Part shown: piece by piece, positions 23,905-33,420 of the stretch
How positions within the stretch are numbered: position 1 is the stretch's first letter
Layout: each line of letters opens with the position of its first letter
From: an uncultured Prevotellaceae bacterium
GTDB taxonomy: Bacteria > Bacteroidota > Bacteroidia > Bacteroidales > Bacteroidaceae
DNA: 64,000 nt
Assembly (NCBI GenBank): GCA_900313615.1
Contig: OMRP01000001.1
Coordinates: 124,001-188,000 of the forward strand
Direction of reading: 5' to 3'
The notes under the pieces: generated by a model
What the model was told of the DNA's origin: nothing
Seen by the model: only the letters and a program-made list of their open reading frames with translations
The model's database searches: none
Translations under genes and position numbers: made by a program

Positions 23905-25722
23905 ATGAAGGTTTTGAAATTTTGGTTGTTAGTGGTCGCTATAGGTGTGAGCGGCTCAATGTGTGCGACAACGATCGATGATACCGACTCGTTACAAGCA
24001 TCTGGTCCCGAATGGGCTGATTCGCTGGCTTGTGACATGGCTGCGGCAATGGCTCCAACGCTCATTTCCTGGGAGTCGAACGACCATTCTGATGCGGTGA
24101 AAAAACTGCCCCTCGTTCCGCCGAAGACCGACAAGTACAGACTTACATGGATGCGCACCAACGAGGGAGTGCAACCTTATAAGTTCATGCACGACCTCAC
24201 CTTTGCGGGTGTGCCCTTGTTTGTGGCGGGTATCATTGCCAAGAGTGAGAAAAAATCATTCCGGCAGAATGTGAAAGACAACAAACATACGTTGATTACC
24301 GACTTCAAAACCGAGATAGACAACTATACGCAATTCTTCGGACCGGCTCTTACCACGGGACTGAAAATAGCGGGTGTCGAGGGGCGCTCCGATTGGGGAC
24401 GTTACTTGGCATCGACGGCCCTGTCGTATGGCATCATGGCAGCGTTTGTCAACAGCATCAAATATACGGCCAAAGAGATGAGACCTGACGGCTCGACGCG
24501 CAACTCATGGCCTTCAGGACACACCGCCACGGCATTCGTCGGTGCAACCATCCTGCACAAGGAATATGGACTGACACGTTCGCCTTGGTATTCTGTGGCT
24601 GGATATACGGTGGCCACGGCAACAGGTGTGATGCGTGTGTTGAACAACCGCCACTGGGTGTCGGATGTGCTCTCCGGTGCTGGTATCGGTATCATGTCGG
24701 GTGAATTGGCGTATGCTTTGAGTGACCTCATCTTCAAAGGCCGTGGCTTGCTGCGTGGCGACATCAGCGGTGAAAAGAGCATCATCGACCACCCCTCGTT
24801 CTTTTCCGTATCGATGGGTATCGGAATGGGTTCGCGTGACATGAAATTCAATATGGAGCACTTTGATTTCACTGAAGAGGAAGATAAAACCTTCAACCTG
24901 AAATTCGGCGCTTCTACCGTCGTGGGTGTGGAAGGTGCCTATTTCTTCAACAAGTATTTCGGTGTGGGTGGTCGACTGCGGGTCAACAGTTCACCTATCA
25001 AGGGGTGGAATAGCATTGAACGCTATGCGTGGAAAGATATGGTTGACCTTTTTGCCAGCGCTGCAACCAACGAAGATGATTTCTATCAAGATTTGGTCTA
25101 TGGGAAAGGAGAAGAGGGCGATCCTGATTACGTTCCCAACCTGATAGACAAGGCCAGCTTCACTATCAAGAGCGACCATTTGACGGAGTTTTCGGCCGAT
25201 TTGGGTGTGTATTTCAACCTGCCGCTTTCTGAGAAGTTCGCTTTGGGCTCGAAGTTGCTCATTGGACATAGTGTCATGCAGGACATTGACTTGAACGCTA
25301 CCCTGGAGGGAGGAAAAAGGGAAATTTTCGTAGATGATAATACCGGTGATATGACTGCTATGCCTCTGAAAGAAACATATGAAACCAATTGGGACTATTT
25401 CACCGTCGGAGCGAACAACACGATGAAGTTTGGCACGGGTTTGTCGCTGACTTATGCCTACAAGGAAAACTATGCTTGGAAAGTGTTCCTTGATTATGAT
25501 TTCAGCCGCAAGACTTATACCATGACCTACAATCCTGGTGAGTTTATGTGGGATGCCCTCTCGATGATGGGATTCACTATAAGGGAGTGGGCGGCAATGA
25601 GCGAACTTGAGGGGCTGGATGCATCCGAAGAGTTTAGCGATTTGAATTTCTCTGATAGCCAAAGCGTCAAGAAAGACCGACACACCTTTGTTCTTGGCGG
25701 GTCATTCACCATATCATTCTGA
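23905..25722 (+). CDS. PAP2-family phosphatase with C-terminal outer-membrane beta-barrel-like domain
   Basis: A 605-residue exported protein. The signal peptide (LLVVAIGVSGSMCATT) has a possible lipobox-like Cys. Residues about 90-285 are a PAP2 phosphatase with all three motifs: KYTAKEMRPDG, WPSGHTATAF and GVMRVLNNRHWVSDV. The last 300 residues (from SVSMGIGMGSRDMKF) alternate polar and aromatic residues and end in FVLGGSFTISF, with the terminal Phe typical of outer-membrane barrels. Lipid phosphatases of this family remove phosphate from undecaprenyl pyrophosphate, phosphatidylglycerophosphate or lipid A; the substrate here is undetermined. A second PAP2 protein follows 14 bases on. Confidence 0.85.
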   Translation: MKVLKFWLLVVAIGVSGSMCATTIDDTDSLQASGPEWADSLACDMAAAMAPTLISWESNDHSDAVKKLPLVPPKTDKYRLTWMRTNEGVQPYKFMHDLTFAGVPLFVAGIIAKSEKKSFRQNVKDNKHTLITDFKTEIDNYTQFFGPALTTGLKIAGVEGRSDWGRYLASTALSYGIMAAFVNSIKYTAKEMRPDGSTRNSWPSGHTATAFVGATILHKEYGLTRSPWYSVAGYTVATATGVMRVLNNRHWVSDVLSGAGIGIMSGELAYALSDLIFKGRGLLRGDISGEKSIIDHPSFFSVSMGIGMGSRDMKFNMEHFDFTEEEDKTFNLKFGASTVVGVEGAYFFNKYFGVGGRLRVNSSPIKGWNSIERYAWKDMVDLFASAATNEDDFYQDLVYGKGEEGDPDYVPNLIDKASFTIKSDHLTEFSADLGVYFNLPLSEKFALGSKLLIGHSVMQDIDLNATLEGGKREIFVDDNTGDMTAMPLKETYETNWDYFTVGANNTMKFGTGLSLTYAYKENYAWKVFLDYDFSRKTYTMTYNPGEFMWDALSMMGFTIREWAAMSELEGLDASEEFSDLNFSDSQSVKKDRHTFVLGGSFTISF

Positions 25723-25736
25723 TATTTTTTTGCAAT

Positions 25737-27161
25737 ATGAAAACAACTAGACAATGGCTGGTTGCCGCCATCCTGCTGATCGGAAGCGCAATCAATGGTT
25801 ATGCACAGAAATATGTGCAACCATATTTTAATGTAAAGCAATTGCCGGACCTCATCGAATGTCTGCCGGCGCCACCGGCTTTCAATAGCCCGGAATTTGC
25901 CTATGACGTGGTGCGCTACCAATGGGGAAAGACACAACGGCTCAATCCCGAACGGGCAGCCATCGCACAGCGTGATGCGGTGTGGTCGTATGAGGCGCTT
26001 TTCGCAGAGTTTGACGCACCTTTCGGACTGCATATCTCGAAGGACGATACACCGGAGATTTGGAAACTGTTGGAGACAAGTCTTGTCACCACTGACCAGA
26101 TGCGTGTGGCGCCCAAGGCCCACTACCGTCGTTTGCGTCCTTTTGTAATGTATGGTGAGCATCTGCTCTCGCAAGATACAGAAGATGATATACGTGGTGA
26201 AGGCAGCTATCCCTCCGGGCATACCGCCCGTGGTTGGGCCTGTGCTCTGTTGCTGGCCGAGATTGCTCCCGCCCATAGCGACTCCATCTTTGCCCGTGGT
26301 TGGATGTATGGCGAGAGCCGTGTCATCGAGGGAGCGCATTGGCAGAGCGACGTGGATGTCAGCCGAGTGGCTGCGAGTATCGGGTACTGTGCGTTGCAAA
26401 ACAGTCCCGCCTTCCGTGAGCAGATGGTCAAGGCCAAGGCTGAATATGCCGCCAAGACGGGTGCCGCGCCTCTTTCAACTGATGACTCAAGCCAGTTCGT
26501 GACGCTCACCGATGCCGTGCCTGATGCCATCCTCGAGATTCGGTATTTCGGCACCTATAACTTTGTGGGCGACCGCATCGATGGCTATCTTGAGCCTATA
26601 GCGTTGCTGACGAGGAAAGCTGCTGCGGCGCTCAAGGCCGTAAGCGATGATGTGATGGCACAAGGGTATCGATTGAAAATATATGATGCATACCGACCTC
26701 AACAAGGTGTCGATCATTTCGTCCGTTGGTCGAAGAACATCGCCGATACCCGCATGAAAAACTATTTCTACCCTGACCTTGACAAGAGTGTGCTCTTCGA
26801 CCAGGAATACATCATGGAGAAAAGCGGTCATACGCGCGGTTCTACTGTCGACCTGACGCTCTTCGACATGGCTACGGAGAAAGAGCTCGACATGGGCGGT
26901 ACCTTCGACTGGTTTGGTCCTGAGAGCCATCCCGACTTCTGCGGCAATCCCGAGACGGGACAATACACGGGTAACAACAGTAAGTCGCCTACGGGGCGCA
27001 GCATCACCGCCGAACAATTCAGAAACCGTATGATCCTTCGGCAAGCCATGCTCCGTCACGGTTTCAAACCTCTGGACTCCGAGTGGTGGCATTTCACATT
27101 GCGTGATGAACCCTACCCCGACACTTACTTCACCTTCCCGGTTAAGCAACTAGGGGATTGA
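25737..27161 (+). CDS. Fusion of PAP2/class A acid phosphatase with VanX-type D-Ala-D-Ala dipeptidase
   Basis: A 474-residue exported protein; signal peptide MKTTRQWLVAAILLIGSAIN with cleavage near YAQ. Residues about 60-235 are an acid phosphatase with KAHYRRLRPF, GSYPSGHTARG and GESRVIEGAHWQSDV. Residues about 260-470 are an M15D/VanX peptidase: the zinc motif SGHTRGSTVDLTLF near residue 362 and EWWHF near residue 447, with YDAYRPQQGVDHF upstream. The two halves would dephosphorylate an envelope substrate and hydrolyse D-Ala-D-Ala dipeptides in the periplasm, plausibly in wall recycling. Glycopeptide resistance is not implied: no vanHA genes are present and the enzyme is exported. It is probably co-transcribed with the preceding PAP2 gene. 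Confidence 0.88.
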   Translation: MKTTRQWLVAAILLIGSAINGYAQKYVQPYFNVKQLPDLIECLPAPPAFNSPEFAYDVVRYQWGKTQRLNPERAAIAQRDAVWSYEALFAEFDAPFGLHISKDDTPEIWKLLETSLVTTDQMRVAPKAHYRRLRPFVMYGEHLLSQDTEDDIRGEGSYPSGHTARGWACALLLAEIAPAHSDSIFARGWMYGESRVIEGAHWQSDVDVSRVAASIGYCALQNSPAFREQMVKAKAEYAAKTGAAPLSTDDSSQFVTLTDAVPDAILEIRYFGTYNFVGDRIDGYLEPIALLTRKAAAALKAVSDDVMAQGYRLKIYDAYRPQQGVDHFVRWSKNIADTRMKNYFYPDLDKSVLFDQEYIMEKSGHTRGSTVDLTLFDMATEKELDMGGTFDWFGPESHPDFCGNPETGQYTGNNSKSPTGRSITAEQFRNRMILRQAMLRHGFKPLDSEWWHFTLRDEPYPDTYFTFPVKQLGD

Positions 27162-27253
27162 AGGAGGGTGATAATAAGTTACGAGGTAATGGCTTGGTTT
27201 CTTCAATTCACAACTTCAAAAAACGAATAATAAACTATTTAAAATCAGTAACA

Positions 27254-27796
27254 ATGAAAAACTTTTTTGCTATTGCGTTCTTGGCTGTTGCCGCTATTGC
27301 CATGACGGCTTGCGGCAGTAAAAATGCCAAACTCTCTTTGGTTGCTAATGGCAGTGCTACGTTCTCAGCCGAGGTGTCTTATCCCGAGAAAGCTTTCACG
27401 GCTGCCGGTGCTGAAAGCGGTGGAGTGGGACAGGTTCTCACCGATTCTGTCAAAAATGTCAAGATGACGTTCCGTCTGGCAGAAAGCATGTCGTTCAGCA
27501 ACAAGCAGTATTATGCCGACCATTACAGCGACACGTTCAAGGAGATGAAAGTAGGACAGTACGATGCCTTTGCCTATCAGGTGTCGAAAGACGCTCCCAA
27601 AGACTATTACATCACTATCCTGCTTGAGGATGTGGCTGATGCTCCCGACCGTGTTCTTACCGTTGTGATTGAACAGCTGAACAAAGACAATAACGGTCAA
27701 GGTGGCAAGGAGTTCTTCGAGCAGAACGAGGATGTGGCATCGGTAGTCAACTCGTTGGTTTACAATGCTGCCGGCACTGCTGAAGCCGCAAAATAG
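27254..27796 (+). CDS. Lipoprotein of unknown function
   Basis: A 180-residue lipoprotein starting at ATG 27254; the frame is open from 27158, but only this start gives a proper signal (AIAFLAVAAIAMTACGSKN with lipobox MTAC). The mature part is beta-rich with conserved-looking segments VKMTFRLAESM and KDYYITILLEDV. I recognise no named domain. It lies about 90 bases after the PAP2-VanX gene and ends at a clear terminator, so it may be the last gene of that transcript. Confidence 0.7.
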   Translation: MKNFFAIAFLAVAAIAMTACGSKNAKLSLVANGSATFSAEVSYPEKAFTAAGAESGGVGQVLTDSVKNVKMTFRLAESMSFSNKQYYADHYSDTFKEMKVGQYDAFAYQVSKDAPKDYYITILLEDVADAPDRVLTVVIEQLNKDNNGQGGKEFFEQNEDVASVVNSLVYNAAGTAEAAK

Positions 27797-27848
27797 GGGG
27801 AAGTAGACATCCCCCATCTGTTCCCGCCTTTCGGGAATTTTAATCTTT

Positions 27849-27887
27849 ATGGGACGAGCGTTGGGGCTTGTCCCATTTCCTTTTTTA
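27849..27887 (+). terminator. Terminator after the lipoprotein
   Basis: atgggacgag (27849-27858) pairs with cttgtcccat (27867-27876), followed by ttccttttttag. A smaller hairpin (tcccg/cggga) precedes it. Confidence 0.75.
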
Positions 27888-28056
27888 GATAGGTTTGTTG
27901 TTTTGCGCAAGGTCGTTGCCTTGAAATGAAAGTAAAACGGCGCTTTCTTCGTTTTTCTATCGGTTTGCATTACCGGATTGAGGGCTATTCATTATGGATA
28001 AAATAAAGGGCATTGAACTTTTTCTCCAAAAAGATGGGTATTTTCATTTTTTTTCC

Positions 28057-28064
28057 TATTTTTG
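28057..28064 (+). promoter_or_regulatory. -7 box of the esterase gene
   Basis: TATTTTTG, 45 bases before ATG 28109. I see no TTTG at the right distance. Confidence 0.45.
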
Positions 28065-28108
28065 CAAGTTGAATAGAAATGTTTTTGTAAAACCAAACGC
28101 TAAACGAT

Positions 28109-29227
28109 ATGAAAATCCTGAAAAAACTATTGGTGATGATGGGACTGGCGGCACTGCCTGCCACGATGAGTGCCCAAGATGAGAATTTCTACATCTTCCT
28201 GTGTATTGGACAGTCGAACATGGTGGGACAGGGTGAGATCTCCGATGCTGACCTGCAGGTGAGCGACCGCTTCCTGAGCCTGTCGGCTGTGAACGGCAAA
28301 GACCGCAAACGCGGACAGTGGCGCAAGGCCGTGCCACCACTCTGCCGTGAAGACACCAAACTGTCACTTGTCGACTATTTTGGACGAACCATGCTTGACA
28401 ACCTGCCAAAGAATGCCCGCGTGGGTGTGATACATATCGCCGTTGACGGTTGTGGCATCGACCTGTTCGACAAAGACGCCTATCGCAGTTATATCGCCGG
28501 TGTGACTGAAGATTGGAAAAAACGCGAGATAGCCGCCTATGACAACAATCCCTACGGACTGCTTATCCAACTGGCTGAACAGGCCATGGATGAGGGTGAG
28601 ATACGTGGTATCCTGATTCACCAAGGTGAGACGGATGCTTACGATGCCCGTTGGCTACAGAAGGTGCGCAAGATTTACAATGATATCATCCGTGACCTCG
28701 ACCTCGAGCGTAATAAAGTGTCTCTCTTGGTAGGCGAGGTGGTTGGTGAAGACCAAAATGGTGTCTGCGCCCGGGCCAACCAGACCATCAATCAGATTAC
28801 ACGTGGTTTCCAAGAGGCTTATGTCATCTCGTCGAAAGGCGCTCCCGCCGCTGCCGACAGGCTACACTTCAATGCAGATGGCTGCAGGGTGATGGGTCAA
28901 CGCTATGGCAATAAGATGGTTCAGGCCATGGGCTTCGAACTGTCGGAGCACAAGAGTTACTCGTCGACCATCGTTCCTCAGGGGCCAACGATGGACGTGA
29001 ATGCCGCTACTGACGACAAGGGCATGCTCTTCGCCCAAGCCACAGAGCCGCTGAAGAAAGTGGAGATTGTGAGCTATTCGGGACAGGTGCTGAAGACCAT
29101 TGAATGCAATGGCAAGAAAACGGTGAACATCAACACCAACGAGTTTCCGGAAGAGAGTTCACTCGTCTTCCTCTTCACTGGCGAAAACGGTGACACCGTG
29201 TCGTTTGAGATGCAGAGGCAACAATAA
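28109..29227 (+). CDS. Secreted sialate O-acetylesterase/acetylxylan-esterase-like protein (SASA, SGNH fold)
   Basis: A 372-residue exported esterase; the signal peptide MKILKKLLVMMGLAALPATM ends at SAQ. The catalytic Ser block is CIGQSNMVGQG near residue 34, and a further block, IHQGETDA, lies near residue 172; a late LHFNADG supplies the catalytic His. These define the SASA/DUF303 branch of SGNH hydrolases, which remove acetyl groups from sialic acids or plant polysaccharides. The last 65 residues form a small beta domain. It is transcribed alone with its own terminator. Confidence 0.87.
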   Translation: MKILKKLLVMMGLAALPATMSAQDENFYIFLCIGQSNMVGQGEISDADLQVSDRFLSLSAVNGKDRKRGQWRKAVPPLCREDTKLSLVDYFGRTMLDNLPKNARVGVIHIAVDGCGIDLFDKDAYRSYIAGVTEDWKKREIAAYDNNPYGLLIQLAEQAMDEGEIRGILIHQGETDAYDARWLQKVRKIYNDIIRDLDLERNKVSLLVGEVVGEDQNGVCARANQTINQITRGFQEAYVISSKGAPAAADRLHFNADGCRVMGQRYGNKMVQAMGFELSEHKSYSSTIVPQGPTMDVNAATDDKGMLFAQATEPLKKVEIVSYSGQVLKTIECNGKKTVNINTNEFPEESSLVFLFTGENGDTVSFEMQRQQ

Positions 29228-29251
29228 AGGCTGCAAGCAGTGAATAAAATA

Positions 29252-29281
29252 AGACCGCCGAGAAACTCTTCTCGGCGGTCT
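29252..29281. terminator. Terminator after the esterase
   Basis: A perfect 13-bp stem, agaccgccgagaa (29252-29264) with ttctcggcggtct (29269-29281), loop actc. It lies between convergent genes. Confidence 0.85.
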
Positions 29282-29297
29282 CATTATATTTATAATT

Positions 29298-29397
29298 ACT
29301 CGTAATTCGTCACTCGTCACTCATCATCGCGTCAGCGACAATTTTTCGGTCAATGACCTCAACAACCCGTCAACATTCAACACTCAACAATCACCCC
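29298..29397. repeat. Low-complexity intergenic repeat (cgtcactcgtcactc / attcaacactcaac type)
   Basis: Tandem tcactcg units on the left, then attcaacactcaaca words up to the nnr stop. It is the same repeat style as at 1264 and 4551. There is no gene. Confidence 0.6.
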
Positions 29398-30912
29398 TCA
29401 TCCTCCCAGCATCTTGAATGCTGTGGGCAGATAGGTAATCAGGTCGCCCGCCACGAGGCTCTCCTTGCCGATGTCGGCGATGGCTAAATCGCCGGCCAGA
29501 CCATGCAGGTACATGCCAATCTTGCATGCATCGGCTTGGTTGTAGCCTCGGGCCAAAAGACCCGTGATTAAGCCCGTGAGCACATCACCACAGCCCGCCG
29601 TGGCCATGCCGCTGTTGCCCGTGCTATTGAATACCACATTGCCATCGGGCAAGCAGAGGGCGCTGTAATGACCTTTTAGGATGATGTATGCCTTGAGGTA
29701 AGCCGACAACTCTCGTGCTTTGGCAAAGAGTTCGAAGTCGGTATTGTAATGGTTGCCGTCAAGGCGTTCCATCTCTTTCGGGTGAGGGGTCATGATGATG
29801 CCCTTGGGCAGTTGTTGCATCCATGCACGGTGGTTGGCCAAGATGTTCAAACCATCAGCGTCGACGACGATGGCGGAACGGGTACGGCGCAACTGACCGA
29901 TGAGGGCGATGGCAGTGTTCTCATTCTGTCCCAGTCCGGGACCGATGCCTAGGGCATCGAACGGCTCGGAATCTACCGACTCGGAGAAATAGTTGGGGTC
30001 GTTGCCGATTTGCACCAATGCCTCGGGAACACTCATCTGCATCACCGCATAGTTGTTGGAGGGTATCTGTACCGTCACCTTTCCCACACCACTGCGAGTG
30101 CAGGCACGGGCGGCGAGAACGGCGGCACCCGCCATGCCGTAACTGCCGGCAACAAGTAGGGCGCTACCCATGCTTCCTTTGTGGGCGAAATCGTCGCGTG
30201 GTTGCATGAGTTTGCGGACCTCCTGCTCCTCCAAAATGGTGTATTCTGTGTTTGCCTGCTCAATAAACTCCTTCGACAGTCCAATGTCGAGCACCTTCAC
30301 CTTGCCAACATATTGTTGGTTGTCGGCAAAGAGGAAAGCCAATTTCTTCTGGTGAAGCGTGAGCGTGAAATCGGCACGGATAATGTTTGAATGGATATTG
30401 TTGCTGTTGTCTTCACACAGCAGTCCCGACGGCACGTCGATACTCACCACCGTCGAGGGCGTCTGGTTGATAAATTTCACCAATGAGGCGAAACCTCCGG
30501 AGAGCGGTTTCATCAAGCCGCTGCCGAACAATCCGTCGACGACGAGTGTCTCGGCGGTGAGGGTGGGCAGTTCAAACTCTCCTTTTGTCACCTCGGTGAA
30601 TTTGGTGACACGTGAAGTGAGTCGGTCGCGGTTGATGGCGCAGTCCTCAGACAGGTGGTCCTTGGTGTTGAACAAATAGACCGTAACGTTGTAACCCTGT
30701 TCCGCCAACATGCGTGATACTGCCAACGCATCGCCACCGTTATTGCCAGGGCCGGCGAAGGTAACGATGGGTGTGCGCACGTTCCACCGTTCACTGATGG
30801 CGCGTGTGATGGCTTTGGCTGCCCGTTCCATCAGGTCGATAGACTTGATGGGCTCGTGCTCTATCGTATATTCGTCCAGCTCATGCAGCTGAATACTTGT
30901 AAGTATTTTCAT
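29398..30912 (-). CDS. nnr: Bifunctional NAD(P)H-hydrate repair enzyme (epimerase + ADP-dependent dehydratase)
   Basis: A 504-residue metabolite-repair enzyme that restores hydrated NADH and NADPH. The N-terminal half is the YjeF_N epimerase with FAGPGNNGGDALAVSR and VVDGLFGSGL. The C-terminal half is the ribokinase-fold ADP-dependent dehydratase with HKGSMGSALLVAGS, ALGIGPGLGQ, IMTPHPKEMERL and NSGMATAGCGDVLTG. Both domains are complete and the length is normal. It is divergent from the HPRT-AdK gene and has its own promoter. Confidence 0.95.
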   Translation of the reverse strand: MKILTSIQLHELDEYTIEHEPIKSIDLMERAAKAITRAISERWNVRTPIVTFAGPGNNGGDALAVSRMLAEQGYNVTVYLFNTKDHLSEDCAINRDRLTSRVTKFTEVTKGEFELPTLTAETLVVDGLFGSGLMKPLSGGFASLVKFINQTPSTVVSIDVPSGLLCEDNSNNIHSNIIRADFTLTLHQKKLAFLFADNQQYVGKVKVLDIGLSKEFIEQANTEYTILEEQEVRKLMQPRDDFAHKGSMGSALLVAGSYGMAGAAVLAARACTRSGVGKVTVQIPSNNYAVMQMSVPEALVQIGNDPNYFSESVDSEPFDALGIGPGLGQNENTAIALIGQLRRTRSAIVVDADGLNILANHRAWMQQLPKGIIMTPHPKEMERLDGNHYNTDFELFAKARELSAYLKAYIILKGHYSALCLPDGNVVFNSTGNSGMATAGCGDVLTGLITGLLARGYNQADACKIGMYLHGLAGDLAIADIGKESLVAGDLITYLPTAFKMLGG

Positions 30913-30958
30913 TATATTTTATCTAATAGACTATAGGCATCTATAGTGCATACGGCGG

Positions 30959-30989
30959 CAAAATTACAAAATAATGCTGACGTGGCAAA
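30959..30989 (-). promoter_or_regulatory. Promoter of nnr
   Basis: On the minus strand: TTTG (30989-30986), a 19-base spacer, then TAATTTTG (30966-30959). It matches the consensus. Confidence 0.7.
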
Positions 30990-31060
30990 ACGATTTTGCA
31001 ATATTCATGTAAATATGTAAAAAGGTGGCGGCGAAATGAATGGATTTCAGGAAAAAGTTG

Positions 31061-31068
31061 TATCTTTG
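31061..31068 (+). promoter_or_regulatory. -7 box of the HPRT-AdK gene
   Basis: TATCTTTG, 55 bases upstream of ATG 31124. The -33 element is not obvious. Confidence 0.5.
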
Positions 31069-31123
31069 CAATATCAATCAAATTTAGTGTTTTTATTCTA
31101 TCGAGCCTTAAATAATTAATCCA

Positions 31124-32242
31124 ATGAGTACTGTAACCATCAAGGACAAAACCTTCCGCACCTCCATTCCTGAAGAGGAAATTCTCAAGCGTGTCCAATT
31201 AGTGGCCGACCGTATCAATAAAGACATGGCAGGCAAAAATCCGTTGTTCCTCGCTGTCTTGAACGGAGCGTTTATCTTTGCGGCCGACCTGCTTCGGCGC
31301 ATTACCATTCCATGCGAGATATCGTTCGTGAAATTGGCTTCCTACCAAGGCACCACTTCCACAGGCAAGGTGACTGAGGTAATCGGCATCAATGAAGACC
31401 TGTCGGGACGCACCATCATCATCGTTGAGGATATCGTGGAGTCGGGACTGACCATGAAGAAAATGATTGAGACATTGGGCACACGAAACCCCGAGTCGGT
31501 CCATATCTGCACCCTGCTGCTTAAGCCTAAAGAACTGAAGGTGGACCTCGATATCGAATATGTGGCCATCGAGATACCCAGCGACTTCATCCTCGGTTAT
31601 GGTCTCGATTATGACCAGCAAGGACGTGGTCTCCGCGACATATATACTTTAGTAGACGAAAAAAAGAAGATGAAAAACATTGTTATTTTTGGTGCGCCAG
31701 GCTCCGGCAAGGGCACCCAGAGCGAGCTGCTCATCAAGAAATATGGTTTGAACCACATCTCCACGGGTGATGTGCTTCGCAGTGAAATCAAACAAGGCAC
31801 AGAACTGGGTAAGACGGCCAAGGCTTATATTGACCAAGGACAACTCATCCCTGACGAACTGATGATTGACATTCTGGCCAGTGTGTATGATTCTTACGGC
31901 GCCGACCATGCCGGTGTTATCTTCGATGGTTTCCCCCGCACCATTCCGCAGGCGGAAGCGCTGAAGGAGATGTTGGCTAAGCGTGGTCATGAGGTGGCGG
32001 CGATGATTGAACTCGATGTGCCCGAAGAGGAGTTGATGAAACGTCTTATCTTGCGTGGACAGCAGAGTGGACGTTCTGATGACAATGAGGAGACCATCCG
32101 TCAGCGTTTGAATGTGTATCACAATCAAACGTCACCGCTCATCGAGTGGTATGAGAAGGAAGGACTGCGCAAGCATATCAACGGCTTCGGTGACCTCGAC
32201 CGTATCTTTGCCGACATCTGCCAAGTGGTAGAGGAGGTATAA
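31124..32242 (+). CDS. Fusion of hypoxanthine phosphoribosyltransferase and adenylate kinase
   Basis: A single 372-residue frame. Residues 1-182 are HPRT (hypoxanthine/guanine plus PRPP to IMP/GMP): the PRPP loop is [12 protein letters not shown], with [14 protein letters not shown] before it. Met183 begins a complete short-LID adenylate kinase ([17 protein letters not shown], with P-loop, [35 protein letters not shown]), which converts AMP plus ATP to 2 ADP. The junction is [10 protein letters not shown] with no stop and no spacer. In relatives hpt and adk are usually separate neighbours, so a lost stop codon or a true fusion is likely. Internal initiation at Met183 (base 31670) could still produce free AdK. 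obgE follows 2 bases after the stop. Confidence 0.88.
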   Translation: MSTVTIKDKTFRTSIPEEEILKRVQLVADRINKDMAGKNPLFLAVLNGAFIFAADLLRRITIPCEISFVKLASYQGTTSTGKVTEVIGINEDLSGRTIIIVEDIVESGLTMKKMIETLGTRNPESVHICTLLLKPKELKVDLDIEYVAIEIPSDFILGYGLDYDQQGRGLRDIYTLVDEKKKMKNIVIFGAPGSGKGTQSELLIKKYGLNHISTGDVLRSEIKQGTELGKTAKAYIDQGQLIPDELMIDILASVYDSYGADHAGVIFDGFPRTIPQAEALKEMLAKRGHEVAAMIELDVPEEELMKRLILRGQQSGRSDDNEETIRQRLNVYHNQTSPLIEWYEKEGLRKHINGFGDLDRIFADICQVVEEV

Positions 32243-32244
32243 GA

Positions 32245-33420
32245 ATGGAATCCAATTTTGTCGATTATGTGAAAATCAGTTGCCGCTCTGGAAAGGGCGG
32301 CAAGGGTTCTATGCACCTGCGCCATGTGAAATACCAGCCCAATGGTGGGCCTGATGGTGGCGACGGAGGTAGGGGAGGCCATGTCTATCTGCGTGGCAAC
32401 CATAACTATTGGACCTTGCTCCATTTGAAATACCAACGGCATGTGTTTGCCGGCCACGGAGGCAATGGTGGGCGTGACAAAAAACATGGCACCAATGGTA
32501 AAGATGAATATATCGATGTGCCTTGTGGAACAGTAGTCTACAACGCTGAGACGGGAAAGTATATCTGCGATGTGACGGAGGATGGCCAGGAGGTGATGTT
32601 GCTTCGTGGTGGCCGTGGCGGATTGGGTAATTTTCAGTTCCGTTCAGCCACCAACCAGGCGCCGCGCTATGCACAGCCGGGTGAACCAATGGAGGAGATG
32701 ACGGTTATCCTCGAACTGAAGCTCTTGGCTGACGTTGGACTCGTGGGACTGCCCAATGCGGGAAAGAGCACCTTGCTCTCAGCTCTGTCGAGCGCCAAAC
32801 CGAAAATTGCCAATTACCCGTTCACGACACTTGAACCGTCGTTGGGTATCGTGGCCTATCACGAGCGACAGTCGTTCGTCATGGCCGATATACCTGGTAT
32901 CATCGAGGGCGCTTCGGAGGGCAAAGGTCTCGGACTGCGCTTCCTTCGACATATTGAGCGTAATTCGCTGCTGTTGTTTATGGTGCCGGGAGATACCGAC
33001 GACATACGGCGTGAATATGAACTGCTGCTCCGTGAGTTGGAAAACTTCAACCCCGACATGCTTGACAAGCACCGTGTGTTGGCGGTGACGAAATGCGACT
33101 TACTTGATGATGAACTCATTGAGATGCTCCACGACACCTTGCCGCCGGATGTGCCTGTGGTGTTCATCTCTGCCGTTACGGGAATGGGACTTGACGAGTT
33201 GAAGGACGTGTTGTGGCGTGAATTGAACAGCGAGAGCAACAAACTGCAGAGCATCATGTCTGAAGATACGCTTGTTCATCGTGACAAGGATATGTCGCGT
33301 TTCCAAGCGGAGATGATGGCCGAAGGCGAGGACGGTGAGATAGAATACGTGGATGTGGAAGATATAGACGACCTCGACGATTTTGAATACGAAGAAGATG
33401 ATGATGAGTTGTCACGATGA
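32245..33420 (+). CDS. obgE: Ribosome-associated GTPase ObgE/CgtA
   Basis: Essential GTPase of late 50S ribosome assembly and stress signalling. The glycine-rich Obg domain occupies residues 1-158 ([32 protein letters not shown]). The G domain follows with [30 protein letters not shown] and TKCDL. The C-terminal tail is very acidic ([17 protein letters not shown]). The 391-residue length is typical for Bacteroidota. It starts 2 bases after the HPRT-AdK stop and overlaps the next gene, so the three form an operon. Confidence 0.96.
   Translation: MESNFVDYVKISCRSGKGGKGSMHLRHVKYQPNGGPDGGDGGRGGHVYLRGNHNYWTLLHLKYQRHVFAGHGGNGGRDKKHGTNGKDEYIDVPCGTVVYNAETGKYICDVTEDGQEVMLLRGGRGGLGNFQFRSATNQAPRYAQPGEPMEEMTVILELKLLADVGLVGLPNAGKSTLLSALSSAKPKIANYPFTTLEPSLGIVAYHERQSFVMADIPGIIEGASEGKGLGLRFLRHIERNSLLLFMVPGDTDDIRREYELLLRELENFNPDMLDKHRVLAVTKCDLLDDELIEMLHDTLPPDVPVVFISAVTGMGLDELKDVLWRELNSESNKLQSIMSEDTLVHRDKDMSRFQAEMMAEGEDGEIEYVDVEDIDDLDDFEYEEDDDELSR

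Noticed and set aside
25737..27161. Vancomycin-resistance gene (vanX)
   Set aside because: The VanX-type domain is fused to a phosphatase and exported, and no vanH, vanA or vanRS genes are nearby, so a resistance role is not supported.
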